Part shown: positions 48,456 through 49,156 of the stretch, one piece after another | Numbering within the stretch: position 1 is the stretch's first letter | Layout: each line of letters begins with the position of its first letter | Source of the DNA: Gemmatimonadota bacterium | Lineage (GTDB): Bacteria > Gemmatimonadota > Gemmatimonadetes > Gemmatimonadales > GWC2-71-9 | NCBI GenBank assembly: GCA_003220795.1 | Contig: QHTK01000064.1 | Location: 1-49,156 of the forward strand | Direction: 5' to 3' | Length of the DNA stretch: 49,156 nt | The notes under the pieces: generated by a model | What the model was told of the DNA's origin: nothing | The model's database searches: none | Seen by the model: the letters and a program-made list of their open reading frames with translations, nothing else | Translations under genes and position numbers: made by a program

Positions 48456-49156
48456 GGTTTCGCGATCCGGTCCAGCCAGAACTGGACGGCCAGATCGGTC
48501 AGGCTCCACAACTGGACGTCCGAGCTCGTCCCGTACCGCACCGGCAGGAGCCTGCCGTTCTCGATGCGGTAGCTCCACAGCTCGGCGTGCCGCAGTCCGG
48601 AACGATCCACCGCCGTGACGGTGCGCTGCAGCGCGTCACGTAATGGCGCCACGTCGGCGCGGGACGAGGCGGTCGCCGCCGCGATCTGCTTCGCGAGGCC
48701 GGCGAGTAGCGCATTGACGTCCCGCCCCCACACGACGGTCGGCGAATGATAGGGGTCCCGACGAAACCGCTCCCACACGTCGCGCGACGCGTAGGTGTCG
48801 TTGGCCACCAGGGGACCCAGATCGTCGACGAACAACCCCCACGGGTACGGCTGCATGATCGGGCCCGCGAGCTCGAGCGTCCGATCCAGCCCGACCGGCT
48901 CGAGCAGGAGCAGCATGGCGGGGTCGGTGTTGGCGATCGGGATCGGCCGACCGTTCTCGTCGAGCGAGAGGGCGAGAAACCGCAGCGTATCCGCGAGGAA
49001 TCCGGTCCGCTGGATGACGGCCTCCCAGTACTCCCGCTCCGCCCGCGGCAGCCAGCGCAGCCGGTCCGCGACCGGACGGCCGACGTCTCCGACGGCGACC
49101 CGGAAGTGGCGCTCGGCGCCGCGCCACACGGCAATCGCGCGCTCGAGCGCCGCGCG
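48452..49156 (-). CDS. Protein of unknown function (5' end outside window), helical glycosidase-like
   Basis: The frame is open to the right edge, so the N-terminus is missing; GTG 49129 is only an internal candidate. The visible 235 residues hold amphipathic helices with WLPRAEREYWEAVIQRTGFL, SLDENGRPIPIANTDPAMLL and DPYHSPTVVWGRDVNALLAG, and end in a helix LTDLAVQFWLDRIAKP. The aromatic-rich helices and loops such as ANTDP recall the C-terminal part of six-hairpin glycosidases (amylo-1,6-glucosidase type), but I cannot confirm this without the rest. The MFS gene overlaps it by four bases (GTGA), so they are co-translated. Confidence 0.6.
   Translation of the reverse strand, partial: RAALERAIAVWRGAERHFRVAVGDVGRPVADRLRWLPRAEREYWEAVIQRTGFLADTLRFLALSLDENGRPIPIANTDPAMLLLLEPVGLDRTLELAGPIMQPYPWGLFVDDLGPLVANDTYASRDVWERFRRDPYHSPTVVWGRDVNALLAGLAKQIAAATASSRADVAPLRDALQRTVTAVDRSGLRHAELWSYRIENGRLLPVRYGTSSDVQLWSLTDLAVQFWLDRIAKP

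Noticed and set aside
1..49156. tRNA, rRNA, integrase or prophage genes
   Set aside because: I searched the intergenic gaps by eye and found no cloverleaf, no rRNA-like sequence and no phage or integrase protein.

Overview
The window is about 49 kb of GC-rich chromosomal DNA with densely packed genes. Several features suggest a Gemmatimonadota-like soil or sediment bacterium: large TonB-dependent receptors with N-terminal carboxypeptidase-regulatory domains, MacB-type permeases, a Pkn-type kinase with a C-terminal membrane region, di-haem lipoproteins, and start codons placed 6-9 bases behind a TANNNT box. That assignment is inference from gene style, because there is no rRNA or other marker in the window. 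I see no tRNA, rRNA, CRISPR array, prophage or classical insertion sequence.

Left part (1-16.7 kb): two FtsX/MacB permeases; an outer-membrane barrel protein followed by a di-haem cytochrome c peroxidase lipoprotein; a convergent membrane-anchored cytochrome c; a Ser/Thr kinase; small secreted or stress-type proteins (DUF1579-like, SRPBCC); a zinc-ribbon protein; a Gly-rich secreted protein next to a TonB-dependent receptor that carries an extra C-terminal helical domain; a secreted amidohydrolase with an N-terminal NTF2-like domain; and a DUF445 membrane protein.

Middle part (16.7-30.2 kb): a KimA-type potassium importer preceded by a very recognisable c-di-AMP (ydaO) riboswitch; a MarR-GNAT fusion gene overlapping a methyltransferase gene; a histidine kinase with three tandem 128-residue PAS repeats; a chorismate mutase behind a leader with a strong terminator and a short Phe/Tyr-rich reading frame, which looks like a ribosome-mediated attenuator; a DUF1111 di-haem lipoprotein; an MsbA-type ABC exporter; a second copy of the zinc-ribbon protein; and a B12-binding radical SAM enzyme with a LuxR-type response regulator.

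Right part (30.2-49.2 kb): a likely beta-1,2-glucan utilisation locus made of a TonB-dependent receptor and a GH144/Glycoamylase-family lipoprotein on one strand and a BglX-like GH3 beta-glucosidase on the other. The two transcription units share overlapping divergent promoters. Next comes a REP-associated tyrosine transposase flanked by REP hairpin elements, with another complete paired element about 9.3 kb away that supplies the stop codon of a transporter gene. After that lie an ATP-dependent DNA ligase, an SH3 lipoprotein, a diguanylate cyclase with a DinB protein, a periplasmic MsrB, a Tat-exported amidase, a cupin, a Rieske oxygenase, an MFS transporter, and the end of a protein that runs off the window.

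The most interesting points are the chorismate mutase attenuator, the c-di-AMP riboswitch on the potassium importer, the transposase/REP system that has invaded coding ends, the divergently controlled beta-glucan locus, and the paralogous pair of zinc-ribbon proteins of unknown function.
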